Origin: Saprospiraceae bacterium
GTDB lineage: Bacteria > Bacteroidota > Bacteroidia > Chitinophagales > Saprospiraceae
NCBI GenBank assembly: GCA_016715105.1
Contig: JADKBO010000064.1
Coordinates: 1 to 51,408 of the forward strand
Length of the DNA: 51,408 bases
Direction: 5' to 3'
A model generated the notes under the pieces. That model saw only the letters and a program-made list of their open reading frames with translations, was not told where the DNA came from and did not search any database. Numbering within the stretch: position 1 is the stretch's first letter; each line of letters begins with the position of its first letter. Made by a program: the position numbers and the translations under genes. Positions 8,929 to 16,968 of this stretch are shown here, one piece after another.

Positions 8929-11538
8929 CTATAGTATTGTGATGGTTTTGGTCACCACATTACTCGTCGTTTTGTTTTTTATGTTTGGTTGTCCTCCTCC
9001 AATACTGATGGTCACCTTTCCTTTTGGTTGGTAAGATTCTCCAGATTCTAAAACAAGGGAAAGATCATCGGCAGATATAGTGAAGGTTACTTTACTTTCT
9101 CCAGGCTGAAGAGAAAGTCTTGTAAATTCTTTCAGCGCTCTAATAGGAGCTTTTGACTTCTGACCCAAGTGGCTCACATACAACTGAGTGACTTCTTCAC
9201 CTGCCATTTTTCCAGTATTGGTCACAGTAGTTTTGAATACAATTTGGTTGCCTTTTTTTACAGTCGGTTTGGCAGAAATGGCACTATATTTAAAAGTTGA
9301 ATATGACAATCCAAATCCAAATGGAAATAATGGCTCACCCTTGAAGTACCGATAAGTCCTATTCTCCATATCATAACTTTTGAAGTCAGGAAGATCAGCG
9401 TCGCTTTTGTAGAAGGTTATTGGCAATCGTCCAGCAGGATTGTAATCTCCAAATAAAACATCCGCCACTGCATCACCAGCACTTTGACCTGCATACCAAG
9501 CATCTACTATTGCAGGTACATTTTCGCTTTCCCATGGCATAGCGACTGCACTGCCAGCCATCATGACAAAAACCAAAGGTTTACCAGTACCTTTCAGTGT
9601 TTTCATTAAATTGGTTTGAACTGCAGGAAGTAAAATGGAAGTGCGATCACCGCCGTCAAAACCTGGTAAATTTACTTTCATTTCTTCACCCTCCAATTGA
9701 GGAGAAATTCCTCCTACATATAAAATCGCATCGACATTTGCCATTCTTTTGGCAAGCGCTTCAAAATCAGTTTTTACCTTTTGTCCAGCTCTAAACCTTA
9801 CCCAAGCATTTCCTTCGTTTTGATAATATTCAACGACAATTTTTTTCTTTTCTCCTTTTTTCATGGGCAAATCAAATTGGCGCGGACCCCATCTATTGCG
9901 CGTCCAAGCATTTTCGATTTCTTTACCGTCAACAAAAACTCGGTAGCCATCATCGGCTCCTATTTCAAAGTGGAAGGTTTCATCCGTTTGTGAGGTGAAA
10001 AAAGTGGTATACCTTGCAGAAAATCTTTGAGAATTGATTTGTACTGAAGGGCTTTCACCTTCAAACCAAAAATGATCTATTTCTTTTTCGTAAGCAATCA
10101 TCGTTGGTTTACCAGCCAGTGAATCGTTATTGAAATATTCCGCTTTTACACCTTTCATATTATCCACATCATAATGATCTGTAATTGGGATATAGGTGAG
10201 TAGGGTATCGTCTGTGAAGTTGATGGCTTTTTCATAAATAACTTCAACGTCTTTGCCCAACTTATTTTTAATACCATCTAAAACCGTGATTCTTTGACTC
10301 GGAATACCGTTGTAATTGCCCAGTATAGCGATGTTGTTGTCTGCATTTGGCCCTATTACCGCGATTTTTTTGATGTTTTTTGAAAGTGGCAGGGTATTGT
10401 TTTCATTTTTCAAAAGTACCATGGACTGTCTGGCCATTTTGAGCGCATGGTCTTTATGTGCTTTTGACTCCAATATTTGATCAGAAGTTTGTGCGTATTT
10501 TACCATAGAAACTGGATCAAACATGCCCAACTTATACCTGATTTCGAATAACCTTTTAAGTGAAACATCCAGCTGAGCTTCTGTAATATTTCCTTTTTTG
10601 ACCGCATCAATCAGTGAATAATATACGTCTGTGCCACATTCTATATCTGTACTATGTAAAACCGCATCAATAGAAGCACTTTCTGCATCAGGATGTGTTT
10701 TGTGATATTTAAAAAAGTCATCTATTGCCCAACAATCACTGGTCAAATAACCTGTAAATCCCCATTGTTTTCTCAACACATCAGTCAGTAATTCATCATT
10801 GCCACAACATGGTTGATCTCTGAATTGGTTATAAGCACACATGACTCCAGCTACATTGGCTTTAGTTATCAATTCCTTGAAAGCAGGAAGATAAGTATCC
10901 CATAAATCATAATTACTGGTACTGAAATTGTCGACGTGTCTTGAAGGTTCTGGCCCACTGTGCACCGCAAAATGTTTAGCGCAAGCTGCAGCTTTTAGAT
11001 ATTTTGGATCATTGCCTTGCAAACTTCTTACAAATGCTGCGCCCATTGTTCCTGTAAGAAATGGATCTTCTCCATATGTTTCCTGTCCTCGTCCCCATCT
11101 TGGATCGCGGAAAATATTGATATTGGGTGTCCAATAAGTAAGTCCCATGTATCTTTCACTATTCCGGCCTTGGGCAGTAGCTTTATTGAAAACCGCACGG
11201 CCTTCTAATGCTGAATAATCCGCCATCCTAGCCAATGAAAGGGTGTCCCAAGTAGCAGCCATAGCAATTGCTTGTGGATAAACCGTCACTCTGTAGGGCG
11301 TTCGCGCCACACCGTGCAACACTTCATTCCACCAATCGTAAGCTGGAATGCCCAATCTTGGAATGGCAGGTGTATGGTTGATCATTTGGTAAACTTTTTC
11401 TTCCAAGGTCAGACGATCCAACAAATCATCGATGCGTTGGTCAGTTGGCAAATTTGGATTCCAAAAGGGTAGGGATTTATAGTCTTGGCCACTTGCAATT
11501 TGAAGGCACAATAACATCAAGGCGACTATCTGCTTCAT
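8929..11538 (-). CDS. GH3 beta-glycosidase with inserted PA14 domain, exported
   Basis: 869 residues. The signal peptide ends IASGQ. The GH3 N-terminal barrel (about 25-340) has WWNEVLHGVAR, RDPRWGRGQETYGEDP, KHFAVHSGPE and the nucleophile Asp268 in TSDCWAID. The alpha/beta C-domain carries IGPNADNN and is interrupted by a PA14 carbohydrate-binding module (about 455-600, AEYFNND, EIGADDGYRVFVDG, VRFRAG). It ends in a fibronectin III-like domain (about 770-865). The NEVLHGVAR and SDCWAI blocks favour the beta-xylosidase/beta-glucosidase branch with PA14. It should release sugars from plant-type oligosaccharides in the periplasm. It leads the unit that continues into the GntP permease. Confidence 0.92.
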   Translation of the reverse strand: MKQIVALMLLCLQIASGQDYKSLPFWNPNLPTDQRIDDLLDRLTLEEKVYQMINHTPAIPRLGIPAYDWWNEVLHGVARTPYRVTVYPQAIAMAATWDTLSLARMADYSALEGRAVFNKATAQGRNSERYMGLTYWTPNINIFRDPRWGRGQETYGEDPFLTGTMGAAFVRSLQGNDPKYLKAAACAKHFAVHSGPEPSRHVDNFSTSNYDLWDTYLPAFKELITKANVAGVMCAYNQFRDQPCCGNDELLTDVLRKQWGFTGYLTSDCWAIDDFFKYHKTHPDAESASIDAVLHSTDIECGTDVYYSLIDAVKKGNITEAQLDVSLKRLFEIRYKLGMFDPVSMVKYAQTSDQILESKAHKDHALKMARQSMVLLKNENNTLPLSKNIKKIAVIGPNADNNIAILGNYNGIPSQRITVLDGIKNKLGKDVEVIYEKAINFTDDTLLTYIPITDHYDVDNMKGVKAEYFNNDSLAGKPTMIAYEKEIDHFWFEGESPSVQINSQRFSARYTTFFTSQTDETFHFEIGADDGYRVFVDGKEIENAWTRNRWGPRQFDLPMKKGEKKKIVVEYYQNEGNAWVRFRAGQKVKTDFEALAKRMANVDAILYVGGISPQLEGEEMKVNLPGFDGGDRTSILLPAVQTNLMKTLKGTGKPLVFVMMAGSAVAMPWESENVPAIVDAWYAGQSAGDAVADVLFGDYNPAGRLPITFYKSDADLPDFKSYDMENRTYRYFKGEPLFPFGFGLSYSTFKYSAISAKPTVKKGNQIVFKTTVTNTGKMAGEEVTQLYVSHLGQKSKAPIRALKEFTRLSLQPGESKVTFTISADDLSLVLESGESYQPKGKVTISIGGGQPNIKNKTTSNVVTKTITIL

Positions 11539-11939
11539 TTCAGTTTAAATGTGATTATGAACAATTTGAATATGATTTTCTATGTAGGAAATCGCGCACA
11601 AAATGTACATTATATGTTGTTTATGAAAGTTTTTGACCTATTATTTGAAGATTTTTAACTAATTCGTCGAAACCTTTATTTTTTTTCTATTTATTGGCGA
11701 GGTATCAGCTATCAGCAGTCAGTTTTCTGCAACTGTGATCATTTGGTCTCATTGGATTTGAGCTCAATAAAACATTAAGGATTTAATGCATGATCAAATA
11801 AAAAGAAAATCATGGTTGATAGCGTATAATGTTTATTAAAATATACAATGAGTTTGTATTTTGCTTCTTATTGGAATGATGCATTGGCCATTTCAGTAAT
11901 TTCGTCACTATTAGCTTCAAATCGTTAAAACAATTAGGA
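11539..11939. other. Divergent intergenic region with repeat word
   Basis: 401 bases between the divergently read GH3 and aquaporin genes. It contains a CTGATAGCTGA-family run (reverse sense, 11702-11728) seen in several other gaps of the window. TAATTTCG near 11895 is one base off the -7 consensus for the aquaporin gene. No gene is seen. Confidence 0.45.
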
Positions 11940-12644
11940 ATGGAAATCTACTTTTCAGAGTTTATAGGCACTTTTATGCTGTTACTTTTGGGAACAGGAG
12001 TGGTTGCCAATGTGATATTAAATCAAACCAAAGGAAATGGAGGTGGTTGGATTGTCATCGCATTTGGTTGGGCAATGGCAGTTTATATGGGAGTGCTCAT
12101 TGGTGCAAAATCTGGCGCTCACATCAATCCTGCAGTTAGCATCGCCATGGCAGCGGTTGGTAAATTGGATTTAGCCCTCTTACCAGGTTATTTGATAGCA
12201 CAATTGGCTGGTGCATTCATGGGCTCTTCTGTAGCTTGGTTAGTATACAAAGACCATTTTGAAGTTACTGATGATCAGGGCATTAAGTTAGGTGTATTTG
12301 CAACTGGTCCGGCGATTAGGAATACATTATCCAATCTCTTGAGTGAAATCATTGGCACTTTTGCTTTGATTCTTGGAGTATTATTTATTCCTGGTGCAAG
12401 TGATGAAAATGGAGCTTTGAATGCCTTTCCAGCAGCTTTTATTGTTTTAGCAGTTGGTTTAGGTTTGGGAGGAACAACAGGTTATGCTATAAATCCAGCC
12501 AGAGATTTGGGTCCTCGCATCGCGCATGCTTTGCTGCCTATTAAAGGAAAGGGTGGTAGTGATTGGTCTTATAGTTGGATTCCGATTGTTGGACCTGTTA
12601 TTGGGGCGTTACTTGCGGTTTTGATCTTTAAATCATTTGGTTAG
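11940..12644 (+). CDS. MIP channel, glycerol facilitator type
   Basis: 234 residues, six membrane helices and two half-helices. Both NPA boxes are intact: HINPAVS with Asn63 and AINPARDLGPR with Asn185. The Asp right after the second NPAR is the mark of glycerol-conducting aquaglyceroporins (GlpF-like) rather than strict water channels. EFIGTFMLLLLGTGVVAN at the N-terminus is typical. The channel lets glycerol and small polyols cross the inner membrane. There is no glycerol kinase beside it. The AACTGCGR repeat run begins right at its stop codon. Confidence 0.9.
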   Translation: MEIYFSEFIGTFMLLLLGTGVVANVILNQTKGNGGGWIVIAFGWAMAVYMGVLIGAKSGAHINPAVSIAMAAVGKLDLALLPGYLIAQLAGAFMGSSVAWLVYKDHFEVTDDQGIKLGVFATGPAIRNTLSNLLSEIIGTFALILGVLFIPGASDENGALNAFPAAFIVLAVGLGLGGTTGYAINPARDLGPRIAHALLPIKGKGGSDWSYSWIPIVGPVIGALLAVLIFKSFG

Positions 12645-12775
12645 CTGCGAAACTGCGAAACTGCGGAATTGCGAAATTGCGAAATTGCAAAATTGCGAAA
12701 CTGCTGAATTGCGAAACTGCTGAATTGCGGAATTGCGGAATTGCAAAATTGCAGAATTGCGAAACTGCTGAATCG
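12645..12775. repeat. Left 8-bp tandem array (AACTGCGR and AATTGCGR)
   Basis: About 16 degenerate copies of an octamer, AACTGCGA/AACTGCGG alternating with AATTGCGR, starting directly after the aquaporin stop and ending 31 bases before the four-helix-bundle gene. The same octamer, less degenerate, resumes 2 bases after that gene. No stem pairing or open frame of interest is seen. Confidence 0.85.
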
Positions 12776-12806
12776 TAGAAAATGGTTTTTAATTGTGTAA
12801 TGTAAA

Positions 12807-13196
12807 ATGATGAATAATATGAAAAGTTCTGAGGAATATGCTTTCCCTTTCGAAAGATATGATGTATGGAAATTGAGTGTTGATATGACACTAAATATCT
12901 ATGCCATTACAGCTGGTTTCCCAAGTGAAGAGAAATTTGGTCTTATTAGCCAATTAAGAAGGGCAAGTAGTTCTGTTGGTGCTAATATTGCGGAGGGTGT
13001 TTCTCGTTTATCTGAAAAGGAAAAGGCAAGATTTCTTGAAATGGCTTTTGGTTCTTTGATGGAAGTAGCTCATTTCACAATGCTTTCAAGGGATTTGAAC
13101 TTCATTTCTATTAAGCAAAATGAAGAAATGAAAATTCAAATTTTTGAAATCTCTAATAAAATTAATTCACTTCATAAAAAAATGTTAGGAAGATAA
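12807..13196 (+). CDS. Four-helix-bundle protein (23S rRNA IVP/S23 family)
   Basis: 129 residues, mostly helical. The family hallmarks are FERYDVWKLSVDM near 14, FPSEEKFGLISQLRRASSSVGANIAEG (in part, 34-62) and a following SRLSEKEKARFLEMAFGSL helix. This family was first found inside intervening sequences of 23S rRNA and is related in fold to the Avd protein of diversity-generating retroelements. Most free-standing copies have no known role; a nucleic-acid or RNA-processing contact is suspected. The gene is enclosed on both sides by the same AACTGCGR octamer array, as if it and the arrays form one unit lying between glpF and the hydroxylase genes. ATG 12807 is used; 12819 is also possible. 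Confidence 0.88.
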   Translation: MMNNMKSSEEYAFPFERYDVWKLSVDMTLNIYAITAGFPSEEKFGLISQLRRASSSVGANIAEGVSRLSEKEKARFLEMAFGSLMEVAHFTMLSRDLNFISIKQNEEMKIQIFEISNKINSLHKKMLGR

Positions 13197-13197
13197 A

Positions 13198-13310
13198 AAC
13201 TGCGAAATTGCATAACTGCGGAACTGCGGAACTGCGAAACTGCGGAACTGCGAAACTGCGGAACTGCGAAACTGCGGAACTGCGAAACTGCGGAACTGCG
13301 AAACTGCGGA
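13198..13310. repeat. Right 8-bp tandem array (AACTGCGR)
   Basis: About 14 copies of AACTGCGG/AACTGCGA in regular alternation, making a 16-base higher-order unit. It begins 2 bases after the stop of the four-helix-bundle gene. It is purer than the left array, which suggests more recent growth. Confidence 0.9.
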
Positions 13311-13341
13311 ATTTGCAAAATCTCTCAGAGATTTTGCAAAT
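13311..13341. repeat. 31-bp perfect inverted repeat between two arrays
   Basis: Arms of 15 bases (ATTTGCAAAATCTCT and its complement) around a single C at 13326. The hairpin sits exactly at the junction of the AACTGCGR array and the following AAGCAAAT array; its right arm supplies the first GCAAAT of the second array. No T-run follows on the plus strand, so it does not look like a terminator in that direction. Confidence 0.8.
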
Positions 13342-13425
13342 AAGCAAATAAGCAAATAAGCAAATAAGCAAATAAGCAAATAAGCAAATAAGCAAATAAG
13401 CAAATAAGCAAATAAGCAAATAAGC
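13336..13425. repeat. Tandem array of 11 perfect GCAAATAA octamers
   Basis: Eleven identical 8-base units from 13336, with a trailing GC at 13424-13425. The array ends 14 bases before the stop of the minus-strand hydroxylase gene. Perfect identity means recent expansion, so the copy number should vary between strains. Confidence 0.92.
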
Positions 13426-13438
13426 GCTGACTACTATC

Positions 13439-15601
13439 CTATCCTACATCAGTCAAATCAATAGGTAACCTCCTCAATCTCACACCCGTCAAATTGAAAA
13501 TAGCATTTCCCAAAGCTGGTGCAATCGGCGGTAATCCCGGTTCTCCAACGCCTCCTGGTTTTTCCTGATTTTCCATGATGTGGATATCGACAATAGGCAT
13601 CTCTTGCAACCTCATAACCTCGTAAGTATTGAAATTGGTTTGATCACATTTACCATCATTGAAGGTAATTCCACCTTTTATTGCCGCCGTCAATCCCATG
13701 ACAATATTGCCTTCAGTTTGAGCCTTGACCATATCTGGATTTACAAAAAGACCACAATCTATAATGGAAGTAACTTTTACAATTTTGATCTCGCCGTCCA
13801 CTTTTGCCACTTCAACAGCAGATGCGCTCATAGAAGAAAATGACCGGAACATAGCGATACCTCTTGCATGACCCGTTGGTAAGGGTGGATATGAAGCCAA
13901 CATGCTTTCCAGTTTATCCAAAACCTTAATATCCCTAGGACTATTTCTCAAAAGTTCTTTTCTTGCCTTCAAAGGATCTTTTCCAGCTTTATGCGCCATC
14001 TCGTCGATGAAACATTCTTGGCCCCAAGCAAAATTGGAAGCATAAACAGATCTCCACCACAAAATGGGGATGGCAGTTTTTACCCTACTGTAAGAAAGGT
14101 GGTGTACACCAAAACCATATTTGTGATTCTCCATACTCAATTCTCCAGCAATCCAATCATCTGCTCGGAACGCTTGGATACCATTCCAATGTTGACCTTG
14201 AATAGATTCGCCGATGGCTTGATGTGAAAAGGCAGCAAGGCTATTTCCTCTTCCTATTATTCCTCTCATTTTTGACATCATGGCAGGTCTGAACGGACCT
14301 TGGGCCATGTCTTCTTCCCTTGGCCAGATAACTTTTACCGGGGCTTGCACTTGCTTAGATAAATCGATGGCTTCTGCCATGAAATTCATGAAAGCTTTTC
14401 TACCAAAAGAACCACCAAGCAGTGTAGGATTTATTTTTACTTTAGACTTATCGATACCGAGTTGCGCTGCAGTTTCCTCTAGTGCTCCATCTGGTCCTTG
14501 AATAGGCGCCCAAACCTCAACACTACCATCAGCTTTTACATGTGCTGTCGCATTTACAGGCTCAATCGCGGCATGTGATAAAAATGGAGTTTCGTACAAG
14601 CCTTCCAAAGTGTTTTCAGATGCTGCAAACATGGCATCAAAATCTCCAGTTTCTTCAGCTCTCACACCAGGTTTTTTGGATGCTGCCTCCATGTCAGCAA
14701 AGTATTGGTCACTATTAATTGAGCCCGTTATTTGACTGTTATCCCAAACAATTTCTAGCAACTTACTTGCCTTGAGCGCAGCCCAATAATTGTCTGCAAC
14801 AACAGCAACCGCTTTGGTTTTGCCACCGGGATAACTATGATCCGTGGTCAAAACATGTTTCACACCTTTGACAGCTTTGGCCTTCACATCATTGAAACTC
14901 ACCAATTTTCCTTGTACAGAAGGTGCGTGAATCGTTACTGCGTACAACATATTTGGAACTACGATGTCAATTCCAAAAACTGCTTCACCCGTTACTTTTG
15001 CAGGAACGTCCAATCGTTTGGCATACTTTCCTAAAATTTTGAATTCAGAAACTTCTTTGAGTTTTGGCTCAGTTGGCACCTCCAATTTTGACGCATCCGT
15101 AACCAACTCTCCATATGTAAATGAAGCTCTAGTATTTTTATTATAAACTTTGCCATCTTCTGCATAACAATCAGCTGGTGACACTTTCCACTTATTTGCA
15201 GCAGCTTGGATGAGCATTTCTTTGGCCGTAGCTCCCGCCTTTCTCAGATTTTCCCAAAAACCACGCACAGTACTCGAACCACCTGATTGTTGGGAACCAA
15301 ACTGTGCATTTCCATCTGAGGGAATGATGTTGATTTTATCAAGACTTACTTCTAGTTCTTCTGCGATGATTGATGGTACAGCTTGGTATGACCCTTGGCC
15401 CATATCCGGACGACTATTTACCAAAGTGATCTGTCCGCTTGGTGAAATCATCACAAACGGATTGAGTTCAAGTGCAGCAGCCACGCCATCTAGTTTGACA
15501 ATCGTTTGTGCTGCATTTAATCCTGGAATACCCAAAATCAAACCAGCAGATGCTAAACCTGATATCTTAAGAAAATCTCTTCTATTATTGACAACACTCA
15601 T
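13439..15601 (-). CDS. Molybdopterin-binding subunit of a xanthine-oxidase-family hydroxylase (IorB/CO-DH-like)
   Basis: 720 residues from ATG 15601; an ATG at 15628 would add 9. The N-terminus has a Tat signal, NNRRDFLKISG, then a hydrophobic stretch, so the folded enzyme is probably exported. Cofactor-domain motifs seen are RPDMGQGSYQ (about 64), QQSGGSSTVRG (about 105), GGSFGRKAFM near 395, and GVGEPGLPPIAP near the end, which holds the Glu of the molybdenum site. This is the isoquinoline 1-oxidoreductase-type large subunit, hydroxylating an aldehyde or N-heterocycle. It lies 41 bases after the 2Fe-2S subunit gene. No FAD subunit is nearby, as is usual for IorAB, which likely passes electrons to a cytochrome. 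Confidence 0.88.
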   Translation of the reverse strand: MSVVNNRRDFLKISGLASAGLILGIPGLNAAQTIVKLDGVAAALELNPFVMISPSGQITLVNSRPDMGQGSYQAVPSIIAEELEVSLDKINIIPSDGNAQFGSQQSGGSSTVRGFWENLRKAGATAKEMLIQAAANKWKVSPADCYAEDGKVYNKNTRASFTYGELVTDASKLEVPTEPKLKEVSEFKILGKYAKRLDVPAKVTGEAVFGIDIVVPNMLYAVTIHAPSVQGKLVSFNDVKAKAVKGVKHVLTTDHSYPGGKTKAVAVVADNYWAALKASKLLEIVWDNSQITGSINSDQYFADMEAASKKPGVRAEETGDFDAMFAASENTLEGLYETPFLSHAAIEPVNATAHVKADGSVEVWAPIQGPDGALEETAAQLGIDKSKVKINPTLLGGSFGRKAFMNFMAEAIDLSKQVQAPVKVIWPREEDMAQGPFRPAMMSKMRGIIGRGNSLAAFSHQAIGESIQGQHWNGIQAFRADDWIAGELSMENHKYGFGVHHLSYSRVKTAIPILWWRSVYASNFAWGQECFIDEMAHKAGKDPLKARKELLRNSPRDIKVLDKLESMLASYPPLPTGHARGIAMFRSFSSMSASAVEVAKVDGEIKIVKVTSIIDCGLFVNPDMVKAQTEGNIVMGLTAAIKGGITFNDGKCDQTNFNTYEVMRLQEMPIVDIHIMENQEKPGGVGEPGLPPIAPALGNAIFNLTGVRLRRLPIDLTDVG

Positions 15602-15642
15602 TGCTTGTGTTTTAAAATTGTTCTTCAAATGAAAAAAATGTA

Positions 15643-16128
15643 CTATTTGTTCATTCCTACCTTAGTCTGACTGGAAGCGGCACTTTTAATGGCTTTGCGA
15701 ATGCGGTCGTACGTGCCACACCTACAAATATTCCCCGACATATAAGCATCGATATCTTCGTCAGTTGGGTTGGGAGTTTCTGCCAACAAAGCCACAGCGG
15801 ACATAATTTGTCCACTCTGACAATAACCGCATTGAGGTACTTGCTCCGCTATCCATGCCTCTTGTACTGCATGCAGGGTAGCTGGTGAACCAACACCTTC
15901 AATGGTGGTGATTTTTTCCTTTCCTTTGAGCGCACTCAAGGGCATACTGCAACTTCTAGTAGCATTGCCATCTATATGAATGGTACACGCGCCACACATG
16001 GCCATACCGCAACCATATTTTGTACCTTTCAAACCTACCAAATCTCTGATTGCCCACAATAATGGCATGTCCGCTTCCGCTTCTATTTGGTATTTTTTCT
16101 TATTTACAGTCAAGTTATATTTTGGCAT
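15643..16128 (-). CDS. 2Fe-2S subunit of the molybdenum hydroxylase (IorA-like)
   Basis: 161 residues. The N-terminal plant-ferredoxin cluster has Cys in YGCGMAMCGACTIHIDG and a further Cys in RSC (about 39-62). The helical C-domain has the second cluster in QCGYCQSGQIM (about 100) and NICRCGTYDRIRKAI (about 135-148). This is the standard small subunit of xanthine-oxidase-family enzymes, relaying electrons from the molybdenum site. It has no signal of its own and probably rides out with the Tat-tagged large subunit. It is the first gene of the two-gene operon, with a perfect -7 box at 16164-16171. Confidence 0.92.
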   Translation of the reverse strand: MPKYNLTVNKKKYQIEAEADMPLLWAIRDLVGLKGTKYGCGMAMCGACTIHIDGNATRSCSMPLSALKGKEKITTIEGVGSPATLHAVQEAWIAEQVPQCGYCQSGQIMSAVALLAETPNPTDEDIDAYMSGNICRCGTYDRIRKAIKSAASSQTKVGMNK

Positions 16129-16163
16129 TTCTTGATATTTTTCTTTGCACTTTTTATGTTTGC

Positions 16164-16171
16164 CAAATATA
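16164..16171 (-). promoter_or_regulatory. Possible -7 box (TATATTTG) of the hydroxylase operon
   Basis: CAAATATA on the plus strand reads TATATTTG on the minus strand, matching TAnnTTTG, 35 bases before the first gene's ATG. The upstream TTTG is not clear. Confidence 0.4.
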
Positions 16172-16311
16172 CGTTGCCTAGTTTTTATTTTAAGAAACTT
16201 TTTATTTTTAATTATTTGATTTCAGCTCTCAACATTCAGCCTGTGGTAAGGACACATCTAAAATACTATATCTGTTGTTAAGAAATATTGTAGCAAGAAA
16301 ATAGATTTCTC

Positions 16312-16680
16312 CTACTTTTTTGTCTTGATACAAAAAAGTAGCAAAAAAAATCAAGGCTGAATTTTTTTCTTAACGCTCCCTCACTCCAAAAATACTATGA
16401 AAAAAACTCACTTTTGACTTTACTTCATTGTTTTTTGCTTCATCTGCACCGATTCATTGGTTTGAGGTCACTTATAGTTCGAACAGTTTTTTGCACTTAA
16501 CGTATTTTTGAAGTTCGGTAGCTAAAAAAAATAAGGCCGATACAAAACTGATCGAGTAGCACCGGACACAAGCACGGAGAATAGTGCCCAAGTAGCTTAA
16601 AAAGAATTATAGAAGCCAGATGCGAGTTTTTTGTATCGGGAGGTTTTTTGGTTACTTTTTTGACGGTACAAAAAAGTGAC
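16312..16680. mobile_element. MITE-like element with hairpin ends
   Basis: 369 bases of non-coding DNA bounded by two related hairpins. Left, 16312-16341: CTACTTTTTTGT, six-base loop, perfect complement. Right, 16651-16680: GTTACTTTTTTG, six-base loop, complement with one mismatch. Read inward from each end, both hairpins continue with CAAAAAA, so the ends are inverted copies of each other. Inside, GGCCGATACAAAAC (about 16533) pairs with a TTTTTTGTATCGG stretch near 16630. I recall such ACTTTTTTGT...ACAAAAAAGT palindromes as frequent in Bacteroidota intergenic DNA. No open frame is present, so any movement would need an enzyme supplied elsewhere. The remaining gap to mutS (16681-16968) shows no gene. 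Confidence 0.55.
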
Positions 16681-16841
16681 AACCCCAGACATAGGCAGTG
16701 GACTCATGATTTAGCAATTTTTCTTCATTGTTTCCAAAGTGAATAGCCTTATAATACCTTTCTGAAGTGTTTCTTAAATTGATTTCAGTTTAGTAAATAG
16801 ATTCTTCATATTATAAATAAAAAGATGTGTCCTAATCAGAG

Positions 16842-16904
16842 GCGTTCAGCATTCAGCTATCAGCAAATACTGAAGACTGAAAACAGATCGCTGATAACTG
16901 AAAT
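16842..16904. repeat. CTGATAGCTGAA-family repeat run
   Basis: A run built from variants of CAGCTATCAGC and CTGATAACTGAAA, with an imperfect inverted arrangement of its two halves. It is part of the dispersed word family also at 775-822, 11702-11728, 39450-39484, 39709-39744 and 41941-41975. It lies 65 bases upstream of mutS. Confidence 0.6.
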
Positions 16905-16968
16905 TTGGTAAATTAAAGTAATTGAAAAGTGTATTTTTACGACTCAATTTAAACAACCAATCTGTAAG

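Noticed and set aside
13162..13419. Minus-strand open frames with LICLFAYL and FRSFAVPQ repeats
   Set aside because: They are translations of the 8-base tandem arrays; the periodic peptides have no other support and overlap non-coding repeats.
12645..13425. CRISPR array
   Set aside because: Units are contiguous 8-mers without spacers and there are no cas genes.
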